Source: UBA4312 sp002394635
GTDB lineage: Bacteria > Bacillota_I > Bacilli_A > Erysipelotrichales > Erysipelotrichaceae
Assembly (NCBI GenBank): GCA_946539765.1
Contig: CAMNHO010000016.1
Location: 1-36,983, forward strand
Length of the DNA stretch: 36,983 nucleotides
Direction: 5' to 3'
Part shown: in pieces, positions 1-7,320 of the stretch
Layout of the letters: each line of letters begins with the position of its first letter
Position numbering within the stretch: the stretch's first letter is position 1
Translations under genes and position numbers: made by a program
Notes under the pieces: generated by a model
Told to the model about the DNA's origin: nothing
The model's database searches: none
Seen by the model: the letters and a program-made list of their open reading frames with translations, nothing else

Positions 1-77
1 CACCGGCTGAACTGCTGGATCACTATGGACTGAACGCAAAACATATTGCGGAATTCGTAAAAGAAAATGTCAAATAA
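1..77 (+). CDS. Transketolase, C-terminal subunit (3' end only)
   Basis: Only the last 24 codons are inside the window, in the frame that starts at base 3; the stop is TAA at 75-77. The tail reads PAELLDHYGLNAKHIAEFV and continues to the stop. An 'ELL..YGL....I' ending followed by a short basic tail is typical of transketolase C-terminal (pyrimidine-binding) subunits. The stop overlaps the start of rpe by 11 bases, so the two are translationally coupled. Linkage to rpe and rpiB supports a pentose phosphate role. A second, complete split transketolase lies at 33574-35386, so the organism has at least two copies. The call rests on a short tail plus context. Confidence 0.7.
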   Translation, partial: PAELLDHYGLNAKHIAEFVKENVK

Positions 78-726
78 AGAATACATTCTGTCACCATCGA
101 TCTTATCCGCAGATTTTACGCATTTGCTGGAGGATATTGAGCAGACCCGCAAAGCGGGTGCTCAATATGTTCATCTGGATGTAATGGATGGTCAGTTTGT
201 TCCGAATCTTTCTTTTGGACAAACGGTTATCAAAAGCCTGCGTCCGGCAATTGATTTGGTTTTTGATGCTCATCTGATGGTTATTACACCGGAAAATATT
301 GTGGAGGATGTAGCGGCCAGTGGAGCCGATATCATCACGTTTCACTATGAGGCGACGGAGCATGTTCAGGAAACGATCGATAAGATTCGTCAGTGTGGAT
401 GCAAGGTCGGCATTTCCGTAAAACCAAAGACACCGATTGATGTTTTAGATCCTTATCTAGATCAAATCGATATGATCTTGATCATGACAGTCGAGCCGGG
501 AAAAGGTGGTCAGTCTTATATGGATGATATGACGCAGAAGATCGTTGCATGCAAGCAAAGAATTGGTGAACGTGCCATAGATATCGAAGTGGACGGAGGC
601 ATCAATCTGAATACGATCAAAATCGCAAAAAATGCAGGAGCGAATGTGTTTGTTGCGGGCTCTGCGGTGTATAATGGGAATATATATCAGAATACGGCTC
701 AATTTATGAAAGCCATGGAGGAATAG
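67..726 (+). CDS. rpe: Ribulose-phosphate 3-epimerase
   Basis: A 219-residue TIM-barrel epimerase of standard family length, interconverting ribulose 5-phosphate and xylulose 5-phosphate in the cytosol. Visible motifs: SILSAD at residues 11-16, HLDVMDG at 36-42, AHLM near 68-71, the phosphate-binding region around 176-201 (VDGGIN, then VAGSAVY). The expected metal/catalytic set H36, D38, H69 and D176 is complete. The start ATG lies inside the end of the transketolase gene, and rpiB follows after 4 bases, so tkt-rpe-rpiB reads as one operon. Allulose-6-phosphate epimerases are close relatives, but the neighbours favour Rpe. Confidence 0.93.
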   Translation: MSNKEYILSPSILSADFTHLLEDIEQTRKAGAQYVHLDVMDGQFVPNLSFGQTVIKSLRPAIDLVFDAHLMVITPENIVEDVAASGADIITFHYEATEHVQETIDKIRQCGCKVGISVKPKTPIDVLDPYLDQIDMILIMTVEPGKGGQSYMDDMTQKIVACKQRIGERAIDIEVDGGINLNTIKIAKNAGANVFVAGSAVYNGNIYQNTAQFMKAMEE

Positions 727-730
727 CTAT

Positions 731-1174
731 ATGAAAATCGCGATGGGAAATGATCATGGTGCAACCGACTATAAAAACATCATCAAAGAGATGTTGATCG
801 AACAAGGACACGAAATCATTGATTGTGGAACTAATTCCTATGACAGCTGTGACTACACGGAATATGGTTTTGCGGTTGGTGAAAAAGTTGCCAGCAAAGA
901 AGCGGATCTGGGAATCGTATTATGTGGAACCGGAATCGGTATTTCGATTGCCTGCAATAAGATCAAAGGTGTTCGTTGTTCTTTGTGCACTAATACAACA
1001 ATGGCTCGTCTAACCAGAGAGCATAACGATTCTAATGTCTTAGCTTTGGGACAGAGGATCATTGGTATTGAAACAGCAAAGGATATTGTCAATACATACA
1101 TCTCTACACCGTTCAGTAACGGGGAAAGACATATACGTCGGATCAAGCAGATCACGGAAAAGGAAAATCAATAA
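731..1174 (+). CDS. rpiB: Ribose-5-phosphate isomerase B (RpiB/LacAB family)
   Basis: A 147-residue RpiB-type isomerase (ribose 5-phosphate to ribulose 5-phosphate). Residues visible: D8-H9 in the N-terminal NDHG, catalytic C65 in VLCGTGIGIS, H98 in the REHND segment, and basic residues H134/R137 near the C-terminus for phosphate binding. Length and motif order match RpiB. It begins 4 bases after rpe and ends just before a strong terminator, making it the last gene of the pentose phosphate operon. Galactose-6-phosphate isomerase subunits are homologous, but no tagatose-pathway partner is present. Confidence 0.93.
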   Translation: MKIAMGNDHGATDYKNIIKEMLIEQGHEIIDCGTNSYDSCDYTEYGFAVGEKVASKEADLGIVLCGTGIGISIACNKIKGVRCSLCTNTTMARLTREHNDSNVLALGQRIIGIETAKDIVNTYISTPFSNGERHIRRIKQITEKENQ

Positions 1175-1181
1175 TCTATTC

Positions 1182-1208
1182 GGACATCCTGGCAGGATGT
1201 CCTTTTTT
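1182..1208 (+). terminator. Rho-independent terminator after rpiB
   Basis: Perfect 9-bp stem GGACATCCT / AGGATGTCC around a 3-nt GGC loop, followed directly by six Ts. It closes the tkt-rpe-rpiB operon. Confidence 0.93.
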
Positions 1209-1403
1209 GTGCTGAAAAAGGACAAAATACGTAACGGGACAGTGGAACGAGATTTCATATCTTGTGTGCAATTGACTTATTAGACCTTGTTTTTTTTTCG
1301 TAGATTTTACGAAAGGAATAAAATTTCACACTTGTTTTTTTTCACTAGAATTAAAACTGTAAAAGAAGATTTGATGCGAAAAAGAAAACGAGAGGTGAAA
1401 CTT

Positions 1404-2756
1404 ATGTCAAATGCTCCTAAATTAGCCGATTATCTTGGCAAACCGTTCGAATGTGAATGTGGTCATGTGCACACTACCGGATTAGAAGGATGTACCGTTG
1501 GTGCGGGTGTATTATCTTCATTGGTTGATTATGTTAAAAAATATGATTTCAAGAATGTGTATGTAGCTTGCGATGAAATCACTTATGGCATTGCCGGAGA
1601 AAAAGTAATGAATATCTTACTGGATGCCGGCATCAAAGCCAAAGCCCATGTGTTTACAGGTGGACGTTTTATCCCGAATGAAAAAGCGTTAGGGGACCTG
1701 ATGATCGATGCAGACCGTGATCTGGATCTGGTGGTCGCTGTAGGTACAGGATCCATCAACGATATGTGCCGTTTCTTCAGTTATCAGATGGGTGTTCCAT
1801 ATGCCATCGTTGCTACAGCAGCACCTATGGATGGATTTGCTTCCAGCGGGGCAGCCTTGATGGTTAATAATATTAAACAGACGATTCCTGCACAGACACC
1901 TTTATTTATCATCGGTGATACAGATATCCTGTGTGGAGCGCCTGCCCGTATGGTTTCTGCCGGATTAGGAGACTTGTTGGGAAAATTTACTTGTTTGAAT
2001 GACTGGCGTATTTCCAAGATCGTTAATGATGAATACTATTGCGACCGTATTGTAAACCTGGTAAAAGACTGTATTGATAACGTACTGTTGAATGCTGACA
2101 AAGCGGTTGACCGTGATCCACAGGTTATCGGAGATATCATGGAAGGTCTGGTATTGACCGGTGTTGCCATGAGCTTTGTAGGAAATTCTCGTCCGGCTGC
2201 CGGATGTGAACATCACTTGAACCATTACTGGGAAGCCATCGAATTGCAGAATGGACAGATTCCTGTATTACATGGAATTGAAGTCGGAATCGCAGAAGTT
2301 ATGATCTTGAAAATGACTGAGTTCTTACGTGAAGCTCGTCCGGACTTCGATGCTGCTAGAGAAAAAGCTAAGAAATATGACCAGGCTGCCTGGGAAGAAA
2401 AAATGAAGGAAGTCTATGGTACAGCTTCCGATGCTATCATCGAATTAGAACATCAAGCTAAGAAAAATGATCCGGAGGGACGCCTGGCACGTATTGATAC
2501 CATTGAAAAGAACTGGGATGAAATCGTGCGTCTGATGGATGAATATCAACCAAGCGCAGCACGTATGATTGAGATCTTGAAGAGCCTGGATGCTCCTTAC
2601 TTCCCTTCACAGGTAGGATTCTCGGATGAAATGTTATATAACGCATTGGTATACGGTAAAGAAAACCGTGAACGTTACACATTGTTATCCATGATGGGTG
2701 ATTTGGGAATGCTGGAAGAACTGGCAGAAAAAGTAGTCGCATTTGTTAATGAATAA
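1404..2756 (+). CDS. AraM/EgsA-type sn-glycerol-1-phosphate dehydrogenase family protein (paralogue 1)
   Basis: A 450-residue metal-dependent dehydrogenase of the AraM/EgsA family (iron-containing alcohol dehydrogenase fold). Characterised members reduce dihydroxyacetone phosphate to sn-glycerol 1-phosphate with NAD(P)H. Visible: GTGSIND at residues 114-120 (dinucleotide loop), PMDGFAS near 141-147, and probable metal ligands D190 (GLGD), H270 (CEHHLNHYWE) and H290 (HGIEVGIA). The ATG at 1404 is chosen because AGGTG stands 7 bases upstream; an upstream extension to 1287 would add about 39 basic residues without a ribosome site. The flanking terminators make it a single-gene unit. The family is clear, the exact substrate is not: it could act on another polyol or sugar phosphate. 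Confidence 0.82.
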   Translation: MSNAPKLADYLGKPFECECGHVHTTGLEGCTVGAGVLSSLVDYVKKYDFKNVYVACDEITYGIAGEKVMNILLDAGIKAKAHVFTGGRFIPNEKALGDLMIDADRDLDLVVAVGTGSINDMCRFFSYQMGVPYAIVATAAPMDGFASSGAALMVNNIKQTIPAQTPLFIIGDTDILCGAPARMVSAGLGDLLGKFTCLNDWRISKIVNDEYYCDRIVNLVKDCIDNVLLNADKAVDRDPQVIGDIMEGLVLTGVAMSFVGNSRPAAGCEHHLNHYWEAIELQNGQIPVLHGIEVGIAEVMILKMTEFLREARPDFDAAREKAKKYDQAAWEEKMKEVYGTASDAIIELEHQAKKNDPEGRLARIDTIEKNWDEIVRLMDEYQPSAARMIEILKSLDAPYFPSQVGFSDEMLYNALVYGKENRERYTLLSMMGDLGMLEELAEKVVAFVNE

Positions 2757-2807
2757 AAATAAAATCTAAATTCTCTCTATACTATTTATCATAATTCCAT
2801 AGAAAAG

Positions 2808-2831
2808 GTCATCCGAACAGGATGGCTTTTT
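2808..2831 (+). terminator. Rho-independent terminator after the first araM-like gene
   Basis: A 7-bp stem GTCATCC / GGATGGC with one G-T pair and a 5-nt loop, then TTTTT. It separates the two AraM paralogues transcriptionally. Confidence 0.85.
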
Positions 2832-3026
2832 CTTTACAAAAGAGCGAATAAATAACAATATATTATATGATATGATGATAAAATTTTATAAAAATATACA
2901 AAAGTAAAAATAAATGAGTATTTTTTGCATAAAATCATAAAAAGAAAAGGACAGGTATTTAAAATTGTAAAAAACATGATAGGATATAACTATCTTGACA
3001 TAAAAATACCAGAGGAGAGAGTCAGA

Positions 3027-4211
3027 ATGAATGAAATATTAAATCGTTCCATTAATGAAATGGCACAAACAGAGTTTGATTGTGAGTGTGGAAGACATCA
3101 CGTATTTGATGTACATGATTTAGCTATCGGTCCGGGAGTCATTCAAAAGCTGCCGGAATTCTGCGAACCTTTCAGAGACGGTGTGCTGGAGATTGTTTAC
3201 GATCAGAATACATACCGGGTTGCGGGAAAAGAGGCTGTCCGGCTGTTGAAGGATGCCGGTTTTCAGTATAAGGAGCTGGCATTTGATTCCGGAGATGACA
3301 TTTTGATCCCGGATGAGAGCGTCGTAGGACGTGTGTTGGAAGAACAGGATAAAAATGTTTCCTTGATGGTTGCGATTGGCGGAGGATCGATCAATGATTC
3401 CGTAAAATATGTATCCAGTCGAACCAAGGTACCGTATATTATCGTCGGTACAACGCCAAGCATGGATGGATATTTGGCTGATGGAGCCCCATTGATCAAC
3501 AATGGAAGAAAATTTTCTTATTACGCCGACCTGGCATATGGCGCCATTTGTGATACAGATATTATGAAAGACGCACCGATGGATCTGATCATGGCCGGTT
3601 TTGGTGATGTTGTCGGTAAGATTACTGCGATTCCGGACTGGGATCTCTCTGTGAAGGAAGTAAATGAATATCGATGTGATACCAGTGTGGAACTGGTTCG
3701 TCGAGCAATGAATAAATGCTTCACCTCCAGCTCTAAATTAAAGGATAGAGATCCAGATGCCATTATGGATCTGATTGAAGCTTTGATGATGACCGGTGTT
3801 GCCATGGCATGGGTTCGTTTATCTCGTCCTGCCAGCGGAGCTGAGCATATGTTGTCGCATTACTGGGAAATGGACTTCATTGCCAGAGGTCTGAATCCAA
3901 ATCATCATGGTACACAGGTAGGGGTAGCTACACCGGTGATTGCTGAAATATATGAAGAACTGGCAGATATCCTTCCTGAAGAAACCAAGGCGCTTTGTCC
4001 GTCACGTTTGGAAATCGAAAAACTATTACGGGATGCCGGACATCCGGTTTCGCCGAAGGATATCGGGATCTCCCGGGAATTGTTCTACCGCAGTCTAATG
4101 GAAGGCTGCACGGTTCGGCCGCGTTATTCCATTCTGATGTTTGCCAAAGAGCATGGACGTCTGGAACAGGTGGCTAAGAAAATCACAAACAGAATCTACG
4201 GAGAAGAATAG
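3027..4211 (+). CDS. AraM/EgsA-type sn-glycerol-1-phosphate dehydrogenase family protein (paralogue 2)
   Basis: A 394-residue paralogue of the preceding gene. It shares the N-terminal FDCECGRHH-type segment (FECECGHVH in paralogue 1), GGGSIND at 118-124, SMDGYLADGAP near 145-155, and metal ligands D194, H274 and H294 with the same spacing (80 and 20 residues) as in paralogue 1. The ATG at 3027 follows AGAGGAGAG by a normal gap; in-frame codons back to 2925 are AT-rich, with no ribosome site, and were left out. It is about 55 residues shorter than paralogue 1, mostly in the C-terminal helical half. A terminator overlaps its stop codon. Whether both copies use the same substrate cannot be told from sequence. 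Confidence 0.8.
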   Translation: MNEILNRSINEMAQTEFDCECGRHHVFDVHDLAIGPGVIQKLPEFCEPFRDGVLEIVYDQNTYRVAGKEAVRLLKDAGFQYKELAFDSGDDILIPDESVVGRVLEEQDKNVSLMVAIGGGSINDSVKYVSSRTKVPYIIVGTTPSMDGYLADGAPLINNGRKFSYYADLAYGAICDTDIMKDAPMDLIMAGFGDVVGKITAIPDWDLSVKEVNEYRCDTSVELVRRAMNKCFTSSSKLKDRDPDAIMDLIEALMMTGVAMAWVRLSRPASGAEHMLSHYWEMDFIARGLNPNHHGTQVGVATPVIAEIYEELADILPEETKALCPSRLEIEKLLRDAGHPVSPKDIGISRELFYRSLMEGCTVRPRYSILMFAKEHGRLEQVAKKITNRIYGEE

Positions 4212-4236
4212 TGAGCACTAGCTCACTTTTTCTTTT
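4210..4236 (+). terminator. Rho-independent terminator overlapping the stop of the second araM-like gene
   Basis: A 7-bp stem AGTGAGC / GCTCACT with ACTA loop, followed by a T-rich run. The left arm begins inside the TAG stop codon. Confidence 0.9.
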
Positions 4237-4331
4237 TATATAACGATGTTTATATCAAATAGAATGATATTTATAATTAAGAAGAGCGTAACAAATAAAA
4301 GGACATTTTTTTTCTGAAAAAGCGGCTATCG

Positions 4332-4367
4332 ACTTGAAAACCCTTTCATCAACTTGAAAAGTATAGT
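4332..4367 (+). promoter_or_regulatory. Direct repeat with a cre-like palindrome upstream of the fructokinase operon
   Basis: ACTTGAAAA occurs at 4332-4340 and again at 4352-4360, exactly 20 bases apart (about two helical turns). Overlapping the first copy is TGAAAACCCTTTCA (4335-4348), an inverted repeat one base from a good CcpA cre site, but the changed base is in the central CG that CcpA proteins normally need. TATAGT at 4362-4367 may be the -10 box. No good -35 was found at normal spacing, so an activator or repressor site for the sugar operon is a reasonable inference. Confidence 0.45.
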
Positions 4368-4420
4368 AAAATAAAAGAGCAAAACTTTTTTTAAATAATA
4401 TCATATAAGGAGAATGAACT

Positions 4421-5395
4421 ATGAGTACAAAAGCGTTTGATGTAGTAGCTCTTGGCGAATTGTTGATTGATTTTACAGAAAATGGTATTTCTGAACAAGG
4501 AAATCCAGTTCTTGAAGCGAATCCGGGAGGTGCTCCGTGCAATGTGTTGTCCATGTTGACACGTTTCGGCAAGAAGGTTGCGTTTATTGGTAAAGTAGGA
4601 AACGATGGATTTGGACATCAGCTGGAAAAAGCTATTGCTGAGCAAGGTGTTGCCACGGAAGGACTGCGATTTGATGATGTCGTCCATACCACATTGGCCC
4701 TGGTTTTGAAAAAGGAAGACGGAGATCGTGACTTTGCGTTCTATCGTAAACCGGGAGCAGATATGAATCTGATGGCGGAAGAAGTGGATGCCTCTATGAT
4801 CGAACAGGCGAAGGTATTTCATTTCGGGTCTTTGTCGTTGACCGATGAGCCGGTACGCAGCGCTCACCATAAAGCGTTGGAAATTGCGGAAACAAACGGA
4901 TTGATCCGTACATATGATCCGAATCTGAGAGAGCCGTTGTGGGATTCTCTGGAACAGGCTTGGGAACAGATTGATTATGGTTTCCAGCATGCAGATGTAG
5001 TAAAGATTTCAGATAATGAGATCCAATGGTTTACTGGAAAAGAAGATTTTGATGAAGGCATTGCGGTCTTAAAAGAAAAATATCCAAACATCAAACTGAT
5101 CTGTTTGTCTATGGGGCCGGATGGCTCGCGTGCTTACTATAAAGATATCCGGGTGGAAGTGCCGGCATTTCTGCAGGAAGGTCCTGTGGAAACAACAGGC
5201 TGCGGGGACACATTCTGTGCTTGCATGATCAATTTTGTGCTGGATCACGGACTGGAAGATTTAAAGGAAGAGCAGTTAAAAGAAATGTTAACGTTTGCCA
5301 ATGCGGCCGCTTCTCTTGTTTCCAAGAAGAAGGGAGCATTGCGTGTGATGCCAAAAGTGGAAGAAGTAGAAGCTTTTTTGGCAGATATAAAATAA
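4421..5395 (+). CDS. scrK: Fructokinase, PfkB family
   Basis: A 324-residue ribokinase/PfkB sugar kinase, probably phosphorylating fructose to fructose 6-phosphate with ATP. Visible: N-terminal LGELLIDF, GGAPCN at 36-41 (first PfkB signature), YDPNLR around 165-170, and the C-terminal anion-hole signature TTGCGDTF at 258-265 with catalytic base D263. The Cys in GCGD in place of the commoner Ala is a mild variant. AAGGAG precedes the ATG by 8 bases. It is the first gene of an operon with an amylosucrase-like enzyme (which would release fructose) and a PTS permease, which supports fructose over ribose or 2-keto-3-deoxygluconate as substrate. Confidence 0.85.
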   Translation: MSTKAFDVVALGELLIDFTENGISEQGNPVLEANPGGAPCNVLSMLTRFGKKVAFIGKVGNDGFGHQLEKAIAEQGVATEGLRFDDVVHTTLALVLKKEDGDRDFAFYRKPGADMNLMAEEVDASMIEQAKVFHFGSLSLTDEPVRSAHHKALEIAETNGLIRTYDPNLREPLWDSLEQAWEQIDYGFQHADVVKISDNEIQWFTGKEDFDEGIAVLKEKYPNIKLICLSMGPDGSRAYYKDIRVEVPAFLQEGPVETTGCGDTFCACMINFVLDHGLEDLKEEQLKEMLTFANAAASLVSKKKGALRVMPKVEEVEAFLADIK

Positions 5396-5408
5396 AGGGG
5401 ATATTTAT

Positions 5409-7241
5409 ATGGACGCAGTATTTCAACGGCGTTTAGAAGCTCGTGAAGAAGAGATGAAACAACTGTTCTTCGGGTTGTTTCCTGGGGACCAGCAGGCTTA
5501 TGATTACTTTGTTAATATGCTGGAACAATATTATGAACAAAGACCAAAACGCCTGAAGGATCTGGATGCGCAAAGAGAGGCGGATCCGCAATGGTATAAA
5601 GGCAATGATATGTTAGGTATGCTGATGTATACCAACTGTTTTGCCGGTAATCTGAAGGGTGTCTGTCAGCATCTGGATTATATCAAAGAATGTGGTGTGA
5701 ACTATCTGCACCTGATGCCTTTGCTGGAAAGTCCGGAAGGACGAAGTGACGGTGGATATGCGGTCAGTGATTTCCGAAAGGTACAACCGGAGCTGGGAAC
5801 GATGGAAGACCTGGCGGTATTGGCCGATGAATGCCATGCCAACGGAATGAGCCTGTGTCTTGACTTTGTGATGAATCATACCAGTGAAGATCACGAATGG
5901 GCCAAACGGGCGGCTGCCGGAGAAAAAGAATACCAGGATCGCTATTTCTTCTTTGATACATGGGATATTCCGAATGAGTATGAGAAAACGGTACCGCAGG
6001 TATTTCCGACAACGGCACCGGGAAATTTCACCTGGAATGAACAAGCAAAGAAAGTGGTCATGACACAATTTTATCCTTATCAATGGGATCTGAATTACCG
6101 GAACCCGGTTGTGTTTAATGATATGACCGCCAATATGTTATATCTGTGCAATAACGGTGTGGATATTATCCGCTTGGATGCGGTTCCGTATATATGGAAA
6201 GAGCTGGGAACCAATTGCCGGAATTTGCCACAGGTACATATGATGGTTCGTATAATGCACATGGCCAGTGAGATTGTTTGCCCGGGCACGCTGCTTTTAG
6301 GCGAAGTGGTCATGGAACCAAGCAAGGTCGTTCCTTATTTCGGGACTGTGGAAAGACCAGAATGCCATATGTTATATAACGTAACAACGATGGCCAGTAT
6401 GTGGAATACAGTGGCTACACGCGATGTTCGCTTGTTGCGGCATCAGATGGAATCGGTGTTTGCGCTTCCGAAGCAATATACATTCCTGAACTATCTTCGT
6501 TGTCATGATGATATCGGCTGGGGATTGGATTACGATTATTTAAAGCAGTTTGAACAACAGGAAGTTCCTCACAAAAAATATCTGAATGATGTGCTGACAG
6601 GAAAGTGGGAAGGCAGCCAGGCTCGAGGCGAGCTATACAATGATGACCCGCGGCTGGGCGATGCCCGTCTGGTGGGGATGACGGCTTCCTTTACCGGAAT
6701 TGAAGTGGCCGAGAAAGAAAAGAATGCGGAAAAACTAGAGCGTGCTCTGAGGTATGATGTCATGCTGCATGCGTTCTTGTTGACACAAAGTGGGATTCCA
6801 GTGTTATACAGCGGAGATGAAATCGGCCAGCTGAATGATTACTCCTATCATTCCGATCCATTAAAACTGGAAGACAGTCGTTATCTTCATAGAGGTAACT
6901 TTGACTGGAACCAGGCCAAATTGAGAAAAGACCCGAAGACCCGGCAAGGACGTTTATTTCATGATATTATGTCTTTAATAAAGATCCGTAAAGAGCATGA
7001 TGTATTTAACAGTCAGGCGGATACATGGATCGTGGAAACATGGAATGACCACGTATTAGGCATCGGACGCTACTATAATGGAGAGAAATTGATCGGATTG
7101 TTTAATTTCGGTGAATCGGATCAGACTGCATGGATCTCGGAAGAGGAGGACTATGTAGATCTGATCAGCGGAGAACCTGTGACGGCAAAAAATGTACATA
7201 TTCCGGCGCAGGGCTTCGTGTGGTATTACCACAAATTTTAA
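5409..7241 (+). CDS. Amylosucrase-family GH13 glucansucrase
   Basis: A 610-residue GH13 enzyme closely resembling amylosucrase (subfamily 4), which transfers glucose from sucrose to alpha-1,4-glucan and releases fructose. An N-terminal helical part (about 1-65) precedes the (beta/alpha)8 barrel. Visible: SDGGYAVSDF at 113-122, FVMNHT at 153-158, nucleophile D257 in IIRLDAV, acid/base E299 in LLLGEV, and transition-state stabiliser D367 in CHDDIGW. D114 and R495 (LHRG) match the sucrose-pocket salt-bridge pair known in Neisseria amylosucrase. No signal peptide, so cytosolic. It sits 13 bases after the fructokinase gene. A hydrolase or phosphorylase activity on sucrose or sucrose 6-phosphate remains possible. 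Confidence 0.82.
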   Translation: MDAVFQRRLEAREEEMKQLFFGLFPGDQQAYDYFVNMLEQYYEQRPKRLKDLDAQREADPQWYKGNDMLGMLMYTNCFAGNLKGVCQHLDYIKECGVNYLHLMPLLESPEGRSDGGYAVSDFRKVQPELGTMEDLAVLADECHANGMSLCLDFVMNHTSEDHEWAKRAAAGEKEYQDRYFFFDTWDIPNEYEKTVPQVFPTTAPGNFTWNEQAKKVVMTQFYPYQWDLNYRNPVVFNDMTANMLYLCNNGVDIIRLDAVPYIWKELGTNCRNLPQVHMMVRIMHMASEIVCPGTLLLGEVVMEPSKVVPYFGTVERPECHMLYNVTTMASMWNTVATRDVRLLRHQMESVFALPKQYTFLNYLRCHDDIGWGLDYDYLKQFEQQEVPHKKYLNDVLTGKWEGSQARGELYNDDPRLGDARLVGMTASFTGIEVAEKEKNAEKLERALRYDVMLHAFLLTQSGIPVLYSGDEIGQLNDYSYHSDPLKLEDSRYLHRGNFDWNQAKLRKDPKTRQGRLFHDIMSLIKIRKEHDVFNSQADTWIVETWNDHVLGIGRYYNGEKLIGLFNFGESDQTAWISEEEDYVDLISGEPVTAKNVHIPAQGFVWYYHKF

Positions 7242-7248
7242 TCAGGTA

Positions 7249-7285
7249 ATAAGCCATGATCAATGGCTTATGTCGAGTGATCGAC
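7249..7285 (+). promoter_or_regulatory. Two consecutive intercistronic hairpins before the PTS gene
   Basis: Arms ATAAGCCAT (7249-7257) and ATGGCTTAT (7263-7271) form a perfect 9-bp stem with a GATCA loop. A second small stem follows at once, GTCGA / TCGAC (7272-7285). There is no T-run, so this is not an intrinsic terminator. It could be an RNA-processing or stability element, or a protein site, separating expression of the enzymes from that of the permease. Confidence 0.5.
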
Positions 7286-7320
7286 AATAGTGTTAGGGAG
7301 AGAAAGGAAAGGTATTATTT

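Noticed and set aside
1287..1403. N-terminal extension of the first araM-like gene
   Set aside because: AT-rich, basic translation, no ribosome site at the upstream codons; AGGTG fits the ATG at 1404.
2925..3026. N-terminal extension of the second araM-like gene
   Set aside because: Low-complexity AT-rich leader; AGAGGAGAG directly before 3027 marks the real start.
4335..4348. Calling this a confident CcpA cre site
   Set aside because: The central CG is changed to CC, the most conserved part of cre, so it is only listed as cre-like.
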